Positions 32,339 to 41,251 are shown, counted from the first letter of the stretch. The stretch: DNA of 64,000 nt from Novosphingobium flavum (GCF_014230315.1 NZ_JACLAW010000010.1:62001-126000); one strand, 5' to 3'. The notes: generated from the letters alone by a model not told the origin. Numbers and translations are program-made.

Positions 32339-34306
32339 TTAGTTCAGGCGCTCCAGCACCTGGGGAACGATCTTCTCTACCGAGAAGCCGAAATGATCGA
32401 ACAGCACTTCGGCCGGGGCCGATGCGCCGAAGCGGTCGAGACCGATGGTGAGGCCGTCGCCGACGTACTTCTGCCAGCCCAGCGTCACGCCCGCCTCGAT
32501 CGAAACCTTGAGCACGCCCGCCGGCAGCACGTCTGCGCGGTAAGCCGCATCCTGCGCGTCGAACAGTTCCCAGCTCGGCATCGAGACGACGTCGGCGCCC
32601 ACGCCCTGCCCTTCGAGGGCCTTGGCGACGCTCACCGCCAGTTCGACTTCCGAGCCGGTGGCGAGCAGCACGACCTTGCGCGCGGCCTCGGCCGCCATGA
32701 GGCGATAGGCGCCCTTGGCGCTCTTCATTTCGGTGTCCGAACGCAGCGGCGCGAGGTTCTGGCGGGTGAGGATCAGCGCCGAGGGGCGGTCCTTGGACTG
32801 GAGGGCCAGTTCCCAGGCTTCCGCCGTTTCGATTGCGTCGGCCGGGCGGAACACGTTGAGCCCCGGGATCATGCGCAGGCTCATCACCTGCTCGACCGGC
32901 TGGTGAGTCGGCCCATCTTCGCCGAGGCCGATCGAATCGTGGGTCAGCACGTAGATCGCGCGGGTCCGCTGCAGCGCCGACATGCGGATCGCGTTGCGGG
33001 CATAGTCGGAGAAGATCAGGAAGGTGCCGCCGTAGGGAATGACCCCGCCGTGCAGCGCCATGCCGTTCATCGCGGCCGACATGCCGAATTCGCGGATGCC
33101 ATAATAGACATAACGCCCGGCATAGTCCGCCGCCGTCAGGGGCCCGGTCGACTTGGTCTTGGTATTGTTCGAGCCGGTAAGGTCGGCCGAACCGCCGATC
33201 ATCTCGGGCACGGCCGCGGTCAGCGCTTCGAGCACCATTTCGCTCGACTTGCGGGTGGCGACCTTCGGCTTGCTCTCGGCAATGCCGGCGGCATAGGCGG
33301 CAAAGCCGGTGTCTTCCGGCAGTTCACCGGCCATGCGGCGGGCAAGTTCAGCGCCCTTATCCGAAGCGGCGGCGCGGGCTTCCCACGTGGCGCGGGCCTC
33401 TGCGCCCTTGGCGCCGAGCGAGCGCCAGTCAGCCAGGATTTCGGCGGGGACTTCGAACGGAGCGGCGGTCCAGCCGAGGTATTCGCGGGCGGCGGCAATC
33501 TCGTCGGCGCCGAGCGGCGAGCCGTGGACGTTGTGCCCGCCCTGCTTGTTGGGCGCACCCTTGCCGATCACCGTGCGGCAGGCGACCAGCGACGGGCGCG
33601 GATCGGCCTGAGCCTCTGCCAGCGCGCGGGCGATGTCGGCGAAATCATGACCGTCGCAGCTGACCGTGTGCCAGCCGCTGGCGGCGTAGCGGCCGAGGAT
33701 GTCCTCGCTGGTCGACAGCGAGGTATCGCCGTCGATCGTGATCTTGTTGTCGTCCCACAGCACATTGAGGCGGCCGAGCTTCAGCGTACCGGCCAGGCCC
33801 ACGGCCTCGTGGTTGATGCCTTCCATCAGGCAGCCGTCGCCGGCGATCACCCAAGTGGCGTGATCGACGAGGTCGTTGCCGAAAGTGGCGTTGAGGTGCC
33901 GTTCGGCCAGCGCCATGCCGACGGCCATGGCGAAACCCTGCCCCAGCGGGCCGGTGGTGCATTCCACGCCGTCGATCAGGAAGTTTTCCGGGTGGCCGGC
34001 GCAGACCGAATCGATCTGGCGGAACTTGCGGATGTCTTCGATCGTCGGCGAATCGTAGCCGGTCAGCCACAGCAGCGAGTAGATCAGCATCGAGCCGTGG
34101 CCGGCCGAGAGCACGAAACGGTCACGGTCCGACCACCTGGGCGCGGCAGGATCGAACTTCAGGAACTGGCTGAACAGCACGGTCGCCACGTCGGCCATGC
34201 CCATCGGCATTCCGGGGTGGCCGCTGTTCGCCGCCTGGACCGCGTCCATCGAAAGGGCGCGAATGGCGTTGGCCATGGGCCCCAGGCGGGCCGGGTCGAT
34301 GCTCAT
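32339..34306 (-). CDS. tkt: Transketolase
   Basis: 655-residue thiamine-diphosphate enzyme of the pentose phosphate pathway that moves two-carbon ketol units. It has the N-terminal substrate loop [16 protein letters not shown], the ThDP/Mg motif [13 protein letters not shown] followed by NKITIDG, and the Pyr-domain segment with Glu in [23 protein letters not shown] 34306 follows GGAGGAATC, a strong ribosome site. The frame upstream of it has no homology. First gene of the tkt-gap-MOSC-pgk-gtrA unit. Confidence 0.97.
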   Translation of the reverse strand: MSIDPARLGPMANAIRALSMDAVQAANSGHPGMPMGMADVATVLFSQFLKFDPAAPRWSDRDRFVLSAGHGSMLIYSLLWLTGYDSPTIEDIRKFRQIDSVCAGHPENFLIDGVECTTGPLGQGFAMAVGMALAERHLNATFGNDLVDHATWVIAGDGCLMEGINHEAVGLAGTLKLGRLNVLWDDNKITIDGDTSLSTSEDILGRYAASGWHTVSCDGHDFADIARALAEAQADPRPSLVACRTVIGKGAPNKQGGHNVHGSPLGADEIAAAREYLGWTAAPFEVPAEILADWRSLGAKGAEARATWEARAAASDKGAELARRMAGELPEDTGFAAYAAGIAESKPKVATRKSSEMVLEALTAAVPEMIGGSADLTGSNNTKTKSTGPLTAADYAGRYVYYGIREFGMSAAMNGMALHGGVIPYGGTFLIFSDYARNAIRMSALQRTRAIYVLTHDSIGLGEDGPTHQPVEQVMSLRMIPGLNVFRPADAIETAEAWELALQSKDRPSALILTRQNLAPLRSDTEMKSAKGAYRLMAAEAARKVVLLATGSEVELAVSVAKALEGQGVGADVVSMPSWELFDAQDAAYRADVLPAGVLKVSIEAGVTLGWQKYVGDGLTIGLDRFGASAPAEVLFDHFGFSVEKIVPQVLERLN

Positions 34307-34469
34307 GCTTGATTCCTCCGGAGGCGCCAACGCGCTCGCGATTCGTATTGGGGGCCCTTTCGCGGACGTGCTGCGGCGCGTCAAGCATCGCGCCTGCTAT
34401 CCATACGGTTGCAAGCGGCCTGATCGCCCCGCGGTTGACGGCGGCGCGATTTACGCTAGCCCATCGCGG

Positions 34470-34655
34470 ATGAGCGGCGAACGAACCCAGCAGGCGCTGG
34501 CCCGCATAGAAGCGGCCCTCGCGCGCATCGAACAAGCCGGCAGCGCGGCCGAGGCGGCGTCGGTGGAAGCCGCTCGCCGCCACGAAGTCCTGCGCAGCGC
34601 CGTGAGCGAGACCCTGCGCGACCTCGACATCCTGATTGGGGAGCAGGGCCGATGA
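34470..34655 (+). CDS. Small coiled-coil protein upstream of zapA
   Basis: 61 residues, almost entirely one heptad-repeat helix (QALARIEAALARIEQAGSAA and later LRSAVSETLRDLDILIG). No recognised domain. Its stop overlaps the zapA start (ATGA), so it is co-translated with zapA, and small coiled-coil genes in this position are common in alphaproteobacteria. A role with ZapA in division-ring function is only suggested by coupling. Confidence 0.75.
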   Translation: MSGERTQQALARIEAALARIEQAGSAAEAASVEAARRHEVLRSAVSETLRDLDILIGEQGR

Positions 34656-34990
34656 GCAATGTCAGCCTGCACATCGGTGGGCGCGGCTTCACCGTCGCCT
34701 GCGCCGAGGGCGAGGAAGCCCACATTGCCGAGCTCGGCCGGATGATCGACGCCAAGCTCCACGCCATGGGCGGCGCTGCCGGGCAGAGCGAGACCCGCGT
34801 CCTGCTCTTCGCCGCCCTGCTCCTGGCCGACGAGCTTCACGAGGCGAAGAACGGCCCCGGTGCGCCCCCTCCGCCCCCGCCGCCGCCCGAGCCGAAGGAA
34901 GACCTCGCCCTCGCCGAAGCGCTGGAAGAAATCGCCCGGCGGCTGGAAAATTGTGCGTCACACCTTGAGCAGTTGGCCACGGACGCCTAA
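34652..34990 (+). CDS. zapA: Cell division protein ZapA
   Basis: 112-residue protein that bundles FtsZ filaments and stabilises the Z ring. The N-terminal globular domain VSLHIGGRGFTVACAEGEEA is followed by a helix, as in ZapA. An unusual run of eight prolines (about 73-81) splits it from a C-terminal helix ending LEQLATDA. It stands directly before the 6S RNA, a conserved zapA-ssrS-fthC arrangement. Confidence 0.9.
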   Translation: MSNVSLHIGGRGFTVACAEGEEAHIAELGRMIDAKLHAMGGAAGQSETRVLLFAALLLADELHEAKNGPGAPPPPPPPPEPKEDLALAEALEEIARRLENCASHLEQLATDA

Positions 34991-35000
34991 ATTGGTTCGC

Positions 35001-35157
35001 GACGGGGTCTGCCCGGTACGAGCCGTTTGAATATCCCTGAGGCTATAAGCAATCCATGGGGGCTGTCCCTGTCCGGACCCTGGTCCGGAATAAACGGTTC
35101 CCACCTGACGTTAAGGCGTCAGAGGATTTCCCGGCAACGGCCCACGGTGGTCCCGTC
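35001..35157 (+). ncRNA. ssrS: 6S RNA
   Basis: 157-nt non-coding stretch between zapA and the 5-formyl-THF cyclo-ligase gene, the classic 6S RNA locus. The ends pair (GACGGG at 35001-35006 with CCCGTC at 35152-35157), and internal complementary arms (GAGCCGTTTG with AAACGGTTC) frame an open central region. 6S RNA binds sigma-70 RNA polymerase in stationary phase. Position and closing stem are the evidence; exact ends are estimates. Confidence 0.75.
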
Positions 35158-35175
35158 ACTTTTCTTGTTTGGTAC

Positions 35176-35200
35176 GGAAAGCCCATCGGGGCTTTCCTTT
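35176..35200 (+). terminator. Hairpin terminator downstream of 6S RNA
   Basis: Perfect 9-bp stem GGAAAGCCC/GGGCTTTCC with loop ATCG, followed by TTT, 19 nt past the 6S RNA end. Confidence 0.75.
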
Positions 35201-35254
35201 GCGGCACCGGCGAGTCTTTTGTCAGGTGCGCCCCCGACATCCGTCGAGGGCTTG

Positions 35255-35332
35255 CGGCACCGGCCCGCTCCCCCGGCCCAACCACCCAGATTTTACCGTA
35301 GGCGGTCGGGCCGGGGGAGCGGGCCGGTGCCG
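35255..35332. repeat. 25-bp perfect inverted repeat between 6S RNA and formyl-THF cyclo-ligase gene
   Basis: Arms 35255-35279 and 35308-35332 are exact reverse complements over 25 bp. They are C/G-rich and begin CGGCACCGGCCCG. The 28-nt spacer includes ATTTTACCG. No reading frame uses it. It could form a very stable RNA hairpin in the leader or upstream region of the cyclo-ligase gene. Confidence 0.85.
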
Positions 35333-35401
35333 GGCTACTTCAGATCAAGTCCGCTCGGCCTGAGCTTGTCGAACACTGCGCTCCGGCCTAGGCCCCTCGG
35401 G

Positions 35402-35977
35402 ATGGACGAGAAACACAAGCTCCGCGCCCGCATGAGGGCAGAGCGGCAGGCTCATGTCGCGGCCCTGCCCGTCGCCACGCGCGCGCTAATCCTGCTGCGC
35501 CCGCCCGCGCCGCTCGTCGCTCGCATCCCCGAAGGGGCGGTGGTCGGCCTTTATCATGCCAATGCCAACGAGGCGCCGACCGCCGGCTATGCCCGCTGGT
35601 TCTACGAGAACGGCCGCCGCATCGCCCTGCCGTGGTTTGCCGGGCGCGAGGCGCCGATGCAGTTTCGCGAATGGACCGATCCGTTCGAGGGCTCCGACCT
35701 CGAAGCCGGCCCGTGGGGCGCGATGCAGCCTGCGGAAGACGCCGCTGAACTGGTGCCCGACGTCGCCTTCGTCCCCCTGCTCGGCTTCACCGCCGACGGC
35801 CACCGGCTGGGTCAGGGCGGCGGGCATTACGACCGCTGGCTGGCCGCCAACCCGGCCGCCGTGCCGATCGGTCTCGCCTGGGACGTGCAGCGCCTCGAAT
35901 CGCTCCCGCTCGAAGATCACGACCGGCCGCTCGCCGCCGTCGTCACCCCGACCCGAATCTATGAGGACCTTGCCTGA
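35402..35977 (+). CDS. 5-formyltetrahydrofolate cyclo-ligase
   Basis: 191-residue enzyme converting 5-formyl-THF plus ATP to 5,10-methenyl-THF. Family motifs are KHKLRARMRAERQAH at the N-terminus and FVPLLGFTADGHRLGQGGGH with YDRW, the ATP/folate loop. In many bacteria this gene follows zapA and 6S RNA, as here, and 6S-derived control has been suggested for it. Its stop overlaps the next gene start by 1 nt. ATG 35402 starts at the family N-terminus; the upstream open frame runs through the 6S RNA and is not coding. Confidence 0.93.
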   Translation: MDEKHKLRARMRAERQAHVAALPVATRALILLRPPAPLVARIPEGAVVGLYHANANEAPTAGYARWFYENGRRIALPWFAGREAPMQFREWTDPFEGSDLEAGPWGAMQPAEDAAELVPDVAFVPLLGFTADGHRLGQGGGHYDRWLAANPAAVPIGLAWDVQRLESLPLEDHDRPLAAVVTPTRIYEDLA

Positions 35978-36192
35978 TGCGCCGCGAACCCACCTGGCGA
36001 ATCCCGGTTGGCGTGATCGGACTGGTCGCGGGCCTGGCGCTCTATGGCTATGCCCTCGCGTGGCTGCTGCCGCCGCTGATCGGCACCTGGCCTGCCCTGC
36101 TCCAGGCCCCGATCTATATCGTGCTTGGCGTGATCTGGCTGCTGCCGCTCAGGCGCTTCCTGATCTGGATGGAAACCGGCCGCTGGGGCTGA
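35977..36192 (+). CDS. DUF2842 membrane protein
   Basis: 71 residues with two membrane helices (IPVGVIGLVAGLALYGYALA and LLQAPIYIVLGVIWLLPL) and a basic end RRFLIWMETGRW. This matches the small DUF2842 family, which is alphaproteobacterial and of unknown function. It starts on the last base of the cyclo-ligase stop, so the two are translationally coupled. Confidence 0.85.
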   Translation: MRREPTWRIPVGVIGLVAGLALYGYALAWLLPPLIGTWPALLQAPIYIVLGVIWLLPLRRFLIWMETGRWG

Positions 36193-36224
36193 GCGCACCG
36201 CTCGGCCGCCCAGACCCGGAAACG

Positions 36225-36253
36225 AAAAAAGGCGCCGTTTCCGGCGCCTTTTT
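36225..36253. terminator. Bidirectional terminator between DUF2842 gene and tRNA-Asp
   Basis: GGCGCCG and CGGCGCC with a 4-nt loop, preceded by A6 and followed by T5, so it can end transcription from both sides. Confidence 0.85.
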
Positions 36254-36284
36254 CTACACCTCTCTGGGAGAGAAATCCCCCGAG

Positions 36285-36361
36285 TGGCGCGAGTGACGGG
36301 GCTCGAACCCGCGACCTCCGGCGTGACAGGCCGGCACTCTAACCAACTGAGCTACACCCGC
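36285..36361 (-). tRNA. tRNA-Asp (GTC)
   Basis: 77-nt cloverleaf with encoded CCA. Acceptor GCGGGTG/CACTCGC, anticodon arm CCGGC-CTGTCAC-GCCGG (anticodon GTC), T-loop TTCGAGC. Confidence 0.95.
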
Positions 36362-36539
36362 GTTCCCCTCGGGGAGCCGCGCCACTAGGCCAGCGCGCCG
36401 GGGCTGTCAACACTCGAAAAAAGCATTTCTGCAACAGCGGCAATTTCATGGTTAACCACGCCATTAACCAAACCTTGGGATCTTCCCGCGATACCTGCCC
36501 GCGTCCCGCAAGGACGCAAGAGGCAGGGGGATTCACGAC

Positions 36540-36968
36540 ATGAAGACAGCGCTCGTCATCGCCGCCATGGCACTGACCGCATCGACCCCGCCAGTCCTTG
36601 CCGCGCCGCGCGTAGCGCTCGCCAGTGACGTCTTCGTTGAACGCCAGGCTGATTCGGGCCGGGTGCTCCAGCCCGCATCGCGGCTTCGCCCGGGTGACCG
36701 GGTGGTGACCATCGTGACCTGGAAGCGGGCCGCGCCCGGCGGTGGCCAGTTCACCGTGACCAATCCCCTGCCCCGCGCGCTTCAGTTCGAAGAGAGCGCG
36801 GACGACAGCCAGGACGTCTCGGTCGACGGAGGCCGCACCTGGGGCAAGATCGGCAGCCTGCGGGTCGGCGGGCGCCTTGCCGTGCCCGAGGACGTTACTC
36901 ACGTGCGCTGGCGCGTGGCCACCCCCGCGCCGGAGGGCCGCATCGCCTACAGCGCGATCGTCCGCTAA
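36540..36968 (+). CDS. Exported protein of unknown function
   Basis: 142 residues: signal peptide (KTALVIAAMALTASTPPVLA) and an all-beta mature domain with RLRPGDRVVTIVTWKRAAPG and a conserved-looking DVSVDGGRTWGKIGSLRVGG. The architecture resembles DUF11-like/periplasmic beta-sandwich proteins that carry repeats in larger proteins, but I cannot name the family. It overlaps the convergent thyA stop by 4 bp. A TTAACC-N6-TTAACC direct repeat lies about 85 bp upstream. Confidence 0.75.
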   Translation: MKTALVIAAMALTASTPPVLAAPRVALASDVFVERQADSGRVLQPASRLRPGDRVVTIVTWKRAAPGGGQFTVTNPLPRALQFEESADDSQDVSVDGGRTWGKIGSLRVGGRLAVPEDVTHVRWRVATPAPEGRIAYSAIVR

Positions 36969-37897
36969 ACGGCGACGGGTGCCGCGATGTGCGCCGCCGG
37001 GGCATAGCCGGTCACGGCAAAGTCCTCGATCCGGTAGTCGAAGATCGATTCGGGCCTGCGTCCGATCTCCAGCCGGGGCGAACCCTCTGGCAGCCGCGCC
37101 AGCTGCTGTTCGACCAGTTCGGCGTGGTTGAGATAGAGATGCACGTCGCCCCCCATCCATACCAGCTCACCGGGCTCGAGGTCGCACTGCTGGGCCAGCA
37201 TCCGGATGAACAGGGCTCCGCCCCACAGGTTGAACGGCAGGCCCAGCGCGACGTCGCAGCTGCGCTGGTAGACGAGGCCCGAGAGCCGGCCATCGGCGAC
37301 ATGGAACTGGTAGGTCTTGTGGCAGGGCGGCAGGGCCATGGCATCAAGCTCGGCCACGTTCCACCCTTCGACGATGTGGCGGCGGCTGCCGGGATTGGTC
37401 CGCAGCGAGCGGACCAACTCTGCCACCTGGTTGACCCCGCGCTCACGCTTGCGGAACAGCGCGCCCGCACCGTCGCTTCCCGCCGAATCATAGACCGGCC
37501 AGTCAGTCCATTGCTTGCCGTAGACCGGGCCGAGATCGCCCCATTGCCCGGCAAAGGCGGCATCGGCCACGATCCGCGCCGAAAAATCTGCGCGCGAAAT
37601 ATCCTCGCCGGTCTCGCGGCGGTAGCGATCGAGGGGCCAGTCGGTCCAGATTTCCACCCCCTGCGCGCAGAGCGGGCGGATATTGGTCTCGCCGGTGAGG
37701 AACCAGAGGAATTCGCGCGTGGCGGTCTTCCAGTAGACCCGCTTGGTGGTGAGCAGCGGCACCTGCCCGCCGGACAGGTCGAAGCGCAGCTCGGCCCCGA
37801 AGACCGAGCGCGTACCGATTCCGGTGCGATCGGTCCGCTCGTCGCCGCTGGTCCAGATTCGCCGCATCAGGTCGAGATATTGCTGCTCGTAATGCAT
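36965..37897 (-). CDS. thyA: Thymidylate synthase
   Basis: 310-residue folate-dependent enzyme methylating dUMP to dTMP. Catalytic Cys192 is in ALPPCHKTYQFHV. Other motifs are RTGIGTRSVFGAELRFDL, LTGETNIRPL, RRHIVEGWN, QRSCDVALGLPFN and DVHLYLNH. An insertion at about 88-155 makes it longer than the E. coli enzyme (264), as in other alphaproteobacteria. It diverges from tRNA-Pro. Confidence 0.96.
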   Translation of the reverse strand: MHYEQQYLDLMRRIWTSGDERTDRTGIGTRSVFGAELRFDLSGGQVPLLTTKRVYWKTATREFLWFLTGETNIRPLCAQGVEIWTDWPLDRYRRETGEDISRADFSARIVADAAFAGQWGDLGPVYGKQWTDWPVYDSAGSDGAGALFRKRERGVNQVAELVRSLRTNPGSRRHIVEGWNVAELDAMALPPCHKTYQFHVADGRLSGLVYQRSCDVALGLPFNLWGGALFIRMLAQQCDLEPGELVWMGGDVHLYLNHAELVEQQLARLPEGSPRLEIGRRPESIFDYRIEDFAVTGYAPAAHIAAPVAV

Positions 37898-37974
37898 GGC
37901 CTGACCCTACCGCCGCCCGGCCCGATTCCACAACCGCGCGTTCCGTTTGCTGTGGACAGCCAAAACGGTAGCCG

Positions 37975-38021
37975 TTTGCCGTGGACGGCAGCGAAAGCCG
38001 CCATTTGCCGCCCACGGCAAA
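37975..38021. repeat. 10-bp inverted repeat upstream of thyA
   Basis: TTTGCCGTGG and CCACGGCAAA with a 27-nt spacer lie in the thyA/tRNA-Pro divergent region, surrounded by short direct repeats of GTGGAC(A/G)GC. Could be an operator or a small palindromic element. Confidence 0.5.
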
Positions 38022-38108
38022 GAAAGTGGATTGAGCGCTTGCCACCTGCCGGAACGCTGACTATAGGCGCGCTCCTGCCTTGCCCCACCGAACGGTCGGG
38101 GCTCCGGT

Positions 38109-38185
38109 CGGGGAGTAGCTCAGCCTGGTAGAGCACTGTCTTCGGGAGGCAGGGGCCGGAGGTTCGAATCCTCTCTCCCCGACCA
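38109..38185 (+). tRNA. tRNA-Pro (CGG)
   Basis: 77-nt cloverleaf with encoded CCA. Acceptor CGGGGAG/CTCCCCG, anticodon arm CTGTC-TTCGGGA-GGCAG (anticodon CGG), T-loop TTCGAAT. Confidence 0.95.
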
Positions 38186-38255
38186 CACTTCTTTCATTTC
38201 AGCTTCAGAAACGCCCCTCGGGGGGCCCGGCGCGCGCCGTGCAGGGGAGCAGGCA

Positions 38256-39788
38256 GTGATCGCACTTTCCCGATCTTTCGGCTCCCGCCGCCTCGACAAT
38301 GCCCTGCTGCTCATCCTGCCTCTGGCGGCGATGTTGCCGCTGCTGCTCTCGGGCGTCCTCGCCCTGAACGATCTGGGCGCCCATGTCGGGCGCTTCGCCG
38401 TCCAGCTCGATGGCGGGGCGAGCCCGGAACTGCGGCAATGGTATTCGTTCCGGTGGGCGCTGATCCCCAACCTCGGCATTGATCTGCTGGTGGCCGGCCT
38501 TGGCCCGGTCGTCGGCCTGGAGCGGGCCGTATGGCTGTCGGTCATGGCCATTCCGGCCCTGCACACGGCGGGAGTCCTGCTGCTCTCGCGCGCCGTCCAT
38601 GGCCGCATCGTGCCCGGCGCGATCCTTGCGGTGCCGCTGGGCTATTCGCAGGTCCTCCACTTCGGTTTCGTGAACTACGCCCTGTCGGCGGCGCTCGCCT
38701 TGCTGGCCCTGGCGCTGTGGATCACGCTGGGCGACCGGGGCATGGTCCGGTCGAGGTGGCTGCTGTTCGTACCGATCGGGCAGGTGCTGTGGATCTGCCA
38801 CTTGTCCGGCTGGGCCGCCTTCTGCGTGATGGCGGCCGCGGAGGCGCTGGTGCGCGAGCGCGACAGCGGGAGCGATCCCGGCCGGGCACTGGTCCACGCG
38901 GGGATCGCGGTGCTGCCGCTGGCTGGCGGCCCCCTGCTGGGCATGCTGCTTGGCCCGCACAACGTTGCCAGTGCGGGCGAACTGGCAACGCTTTCGTCCA
39001 AGGCGCTATGGCTGAAACTGGTCCTGTGGGACCGCTGGCCGTGGTGGGACATGGCCTCGGCCGCTCTCATGACCGTGTTCATCGTCTGGTCGTGGGTCTC
39101 CCCGTCGTTCCATCGCCATCGCGGCCTCGCCTTCGCAGGCATCCTGCTGAGCGCGGCCTATCTGATGCTGCCTTTCGGAATTCGCGGGTCGTTCTATGCG
39201 GACATGCGGCTGCTGCCGCTCACGCTGTCGATCCTGCTGGTCGCGGCGCGGCCGGCCGAACGGTTGGCGGCGCGGACAGCCGCCGCGATCATGCTGGCCG
39301 CACTGGCCTTTGCCGGCGCCCGCATTGCCGGCAATGCCGCCAGCCATCACCTCTGGGCGGAGAAGATCAACCGCTCGCTGAGTCTGCTGGATGCGGTGCC
39401 GCGCGGTTCGCAGATGGTGAACCTCTACGTCATGCCCTGCGGCGCCGAAGACATCACCAACGGAGAGCGGCGCGCGCATATCGGTGGCTATGCGCTGGCG
39501 CGCCGCCATGCCTTCGACAATGGCCAGTTCATCCTGCCGGGCGGGCAATTGCTATCCGTGCACAATCCGGCGGCGGGCGAATTCGCGCGCAGCGACATCC
39601 TCGGCACCAGCCTCGGCGCATGTCCGAAGATGGTGCGACTGGCCGACATGGCCGGCCGCATTCCGCCGGCGATGACTTACCTGTGGGTCAACGGAATTGC
39701 CCCGGACACGCGGCTGCCCGGCTGGCAGGCGATCGCCGCGTCCGGCGATTCGGTGATGTTCCGCAGGGTTCCGCAGGCTCGGGAATAG
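38256..39788 (+). CDS. Polytopic membrane protein of unknown function, paralogue A
   Basis: 510 residues with about ten membrane helices in the first 350 residues and a soluble C-terminal part. Near the N-terminus, LNDLGAHVGR (38-46) lies at the end of helix 1, where GT-C glycosyltransferases keep acidic residues. The C-terminal part has ERRAHIGGYALARRHAFDN (about 405-423) and GGQLLSVHNPAAG. Both blocks recur almost unchanged in the convergent gene at 39677-41251. A sugar-transferase role is a guess from topology. No known domain recognised. It overlaps the paralogue by 112 bp, tail to tail. Confidence 0.82.
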   Translation: MIALSRSFGSRRLDNALLLILPLAAMLPLLLSGVLALNDLGAHVGRFAVQLDGGASPELRQWYSFRWALIPNLGIDLLVAGLGPVVGLERAVWLSVMAIPALHTAGVLLLSRAVHGRIVPGAILAVPLGYSQVLHFGFVNYALSAALALLALALWITLGDRGMVRSRWLLFVPIGQVLWICHLSGWAAFCVMAAAEALVRERDSGSDPGRALVHAGIAVLPLAGGPLLGMLLGPHNVASAGELATLSSKALWLKLVLWDRWPWWDMASAALMTVFIVWSWVSPSFHRHRGLAFAGILLSAAYLMLPFGIRGSFYADMRLLPLTLSILLVAARPAERLAARTAAAIMLAALAFAGARIAGNAASHHLWAEKINRSLSLLDAVPRGSQMVNLYVMPCGAEDITNGERRAHIGGYALARRHAFDNGQFILPGGQLLSVHNPAAGEFARSDILGTSLGACPKMVRLADMAGRIPPAMTYLWVNGIAPDTRLPGWQAIAASGDSVMFRRVPQARE

Positions 39789-41251
39789 AGCACCGAATCG
39801 CCTGAACTGGCCGCCACCTTCCACCCGGGAAGGCGCGTTTCGGCACCGATCCCGACCACCCAGAGATGATCGACTGCCGGGGGAATGCGGGCGGACACGT
39901 CGGTCAGCAGCGGCGGGGCGCCGCAGTTGCCGGCGGCAAGGACCGTGCCCGCCTCGTTTTCGAACGCGCCGGCCGCCGGGTTGTGAACCCGCAGCAACTG
40001 CCCGCCTGGCTGGATGAACTGGGCATTGTCGAAGGCATGCCGGCGCGCCAGCGCATAGCCGCCGATGTGGGCCCGGCGTTCCGCGTTGGGCCGGTCGGCC
40101 GTGGCGCAGGTCAGGGCGTGGAGCGTCACCAGCCGGGCGTTGCGGGGGATCTGGCCGACCACCTCGAGGCTGCGGGCCAGATGGTCGCCCTCCAGCTTGA
40201 GGCTGATCGCATTGCCTGCCAGCCGTGCCCCGGCAAAGGCCAGCGCGCCGAGCATGAGCGCGCGCGCCAGCCCGTCCGGGGCCGATGGCGCGGGCCGGGC
40301 CGCGAGCAGCCAGATCGTCAGCATCACCGGCACCAGCCGCATGTCGACATAGTACGATCCGGCGCCGCCGAAGGGCAGGACGACGAACAGGGCGGTCAGC
40401 GCCGCGCCGCCGAGCGCAAGTCCGCGGTCCGCCTCGAACCAGCGCGAGATGCCGAACCAGGCGGCAAGACCGATCAGCGCCGTGGCCGAGAGGCGGTCCC
40501 AGATCGCCCAGCGGTCCCACACCACGGTCTGCAGCCAGGCCAGCTTGCGGGCAACGCCGCTGAACTCGACCGCCCCCGCCCCGCCCGCCGCGCCGGAAAG
40601 CAGCCCGAGCACCGGCCCCAGCGCGAGCGGCAGCAGGGCCAGCGCCGTGCCCAGCGCCGCACCGGTCATGTCCCGCCGACTGCGCAGCGCGGCATAGGTC
40701 TGAGCCGCCGCCAACACGCAGAACACCGCCCATCCGGCAAGGTGGCAGACCCACAGCACCAGCCCGATCGGCACGAACAGCGCGGCGCGCAGCCCGTCCC
40801 GCCGCGCCGCGCCAAGCCTGATCCAGAGGGCCAGCGCCAGAAGGCCCAGCGCCACGGCCAGCGCATAGTTGATGAAGCCCATCTGCAGGACGAAGCCGTA
40901 GGCCAGCGGCACGGCCAGCAGCGCGGAGGGGGTGATCCGCCCATGGACCGCGCGCGAGACCAGCAGCACGCCGAGCGCCTGCAGCGCCGGGATCGCGACG
41001 ACGATCAGCCGGAGCGCCGGCTCCAGCCCGAACAGCGGGGCGAGCAGCTCGGCCAGGAGGTCGGTCCCGAGGTTGGGCAGCAGGGCCCAGTGGAAGGTGA
41101 ACCACTGCGCGAGGCGCGGGTCCGCGCCGCGATCGAGCTGCACCGCGAGGCGCCCGAGGTGAGCGCCGATATCGGTCAGCGGGGGGACCGGGGGCAGGAG
41201 CAGCGGCAGCGCGGCGCAGAGCGGCACCAGCACCAGCAGCCAGCGTTCCAT
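39677..41251 (-). CDS. Polytopic membrane protein of unknown function, paralogue B
   Basis: 524 residues, about ten membrane helices, clear homologue of the gene at 38256-39788. Shared blocks are LTDIGAHLGRLAVQLDRGAD (compare LNDLGAHVGRFAVQLDGGA), WFTFHWALLPNLGTDLL, VSRAVHGRI, GFINYALA, ERRAHIGGYALARRHAFDN, PGGQLLRVHNPAAG and RLPGWKVAASSGDSV. It has about 35 extra C-terminal residues read antisense to the end of paralogue A. Start at 41251 matches the paralogue's length before helix 1, but the frame is open to 41344 and the ribosome site is weak. Confidence 0.8.
   Translation of the reverse strand: MERWLLVLVPLCAALPLLLPPVPPLTDIGAHLGRLAVQLDRGADPRLAQWFTFHWALLPNLGTDLLAELLAPLFGLEPALRLIVVAIPALQALGVLLVSRAVHGRITPSALLAVPLAYGFVLQMGFINYALAVALGLLALALWIRLGAARRDGLRAALFVPIGLVLWVCHLAGWAVFCVLAAAQTYAALRSRRDMTGAALGTALALLPLALGPVLGLLSGAAGGAGAVEFSGVARKLAWLQTVVWDRWAIWDRLSATALIGLAAWFGISRWFEADRGLALGGAALTALFVVLPFGGAGSYYVDMRLVPVMLTIWLLAARPAPSAPDGLARALMLGALAFAGARLAGNAISLKLEGDHLARSLEVVGQIPRNARLVTLHALTCATADRPNAERRAHIGGYALARRHAFDNAQFIQPGGQLLRVHNPAAGAFENEAGTVLAAGNCGAPPLLTDVSARIPPAVDHLWVVGIGAETRLPGWKVAASSGDSVLYSRACGTLRNITESPDAAIACQPGSRVSGAIPLTHR

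Noticed and set aside
29752..32451. 899-codon plus-strand open frame opposite pgk, MOSC and gap
   Set aside because: It is antisense to four well-conserved genes, has no recognisable domain, and arises from high-GC third positions.
32177..34312. 711-codon plus-strand frame opposite transketolase
   Set aside because: Antisense artefact; tkt is complete with a GGAGG ribosome site.
35027..35401. Upstream extension of the formyl-THF cyclo-ligase frame
   Set aside because: It would run through the 6S RNA and the 25-bp inverted repeat; family homology begins at ATG 35402.
36452..36467. CtrA-like TTAA-N-TTAA site before the exported protein gene
   Set aside because: Spacer is 8 nt instead of the 7 required for the CtrA consensus.
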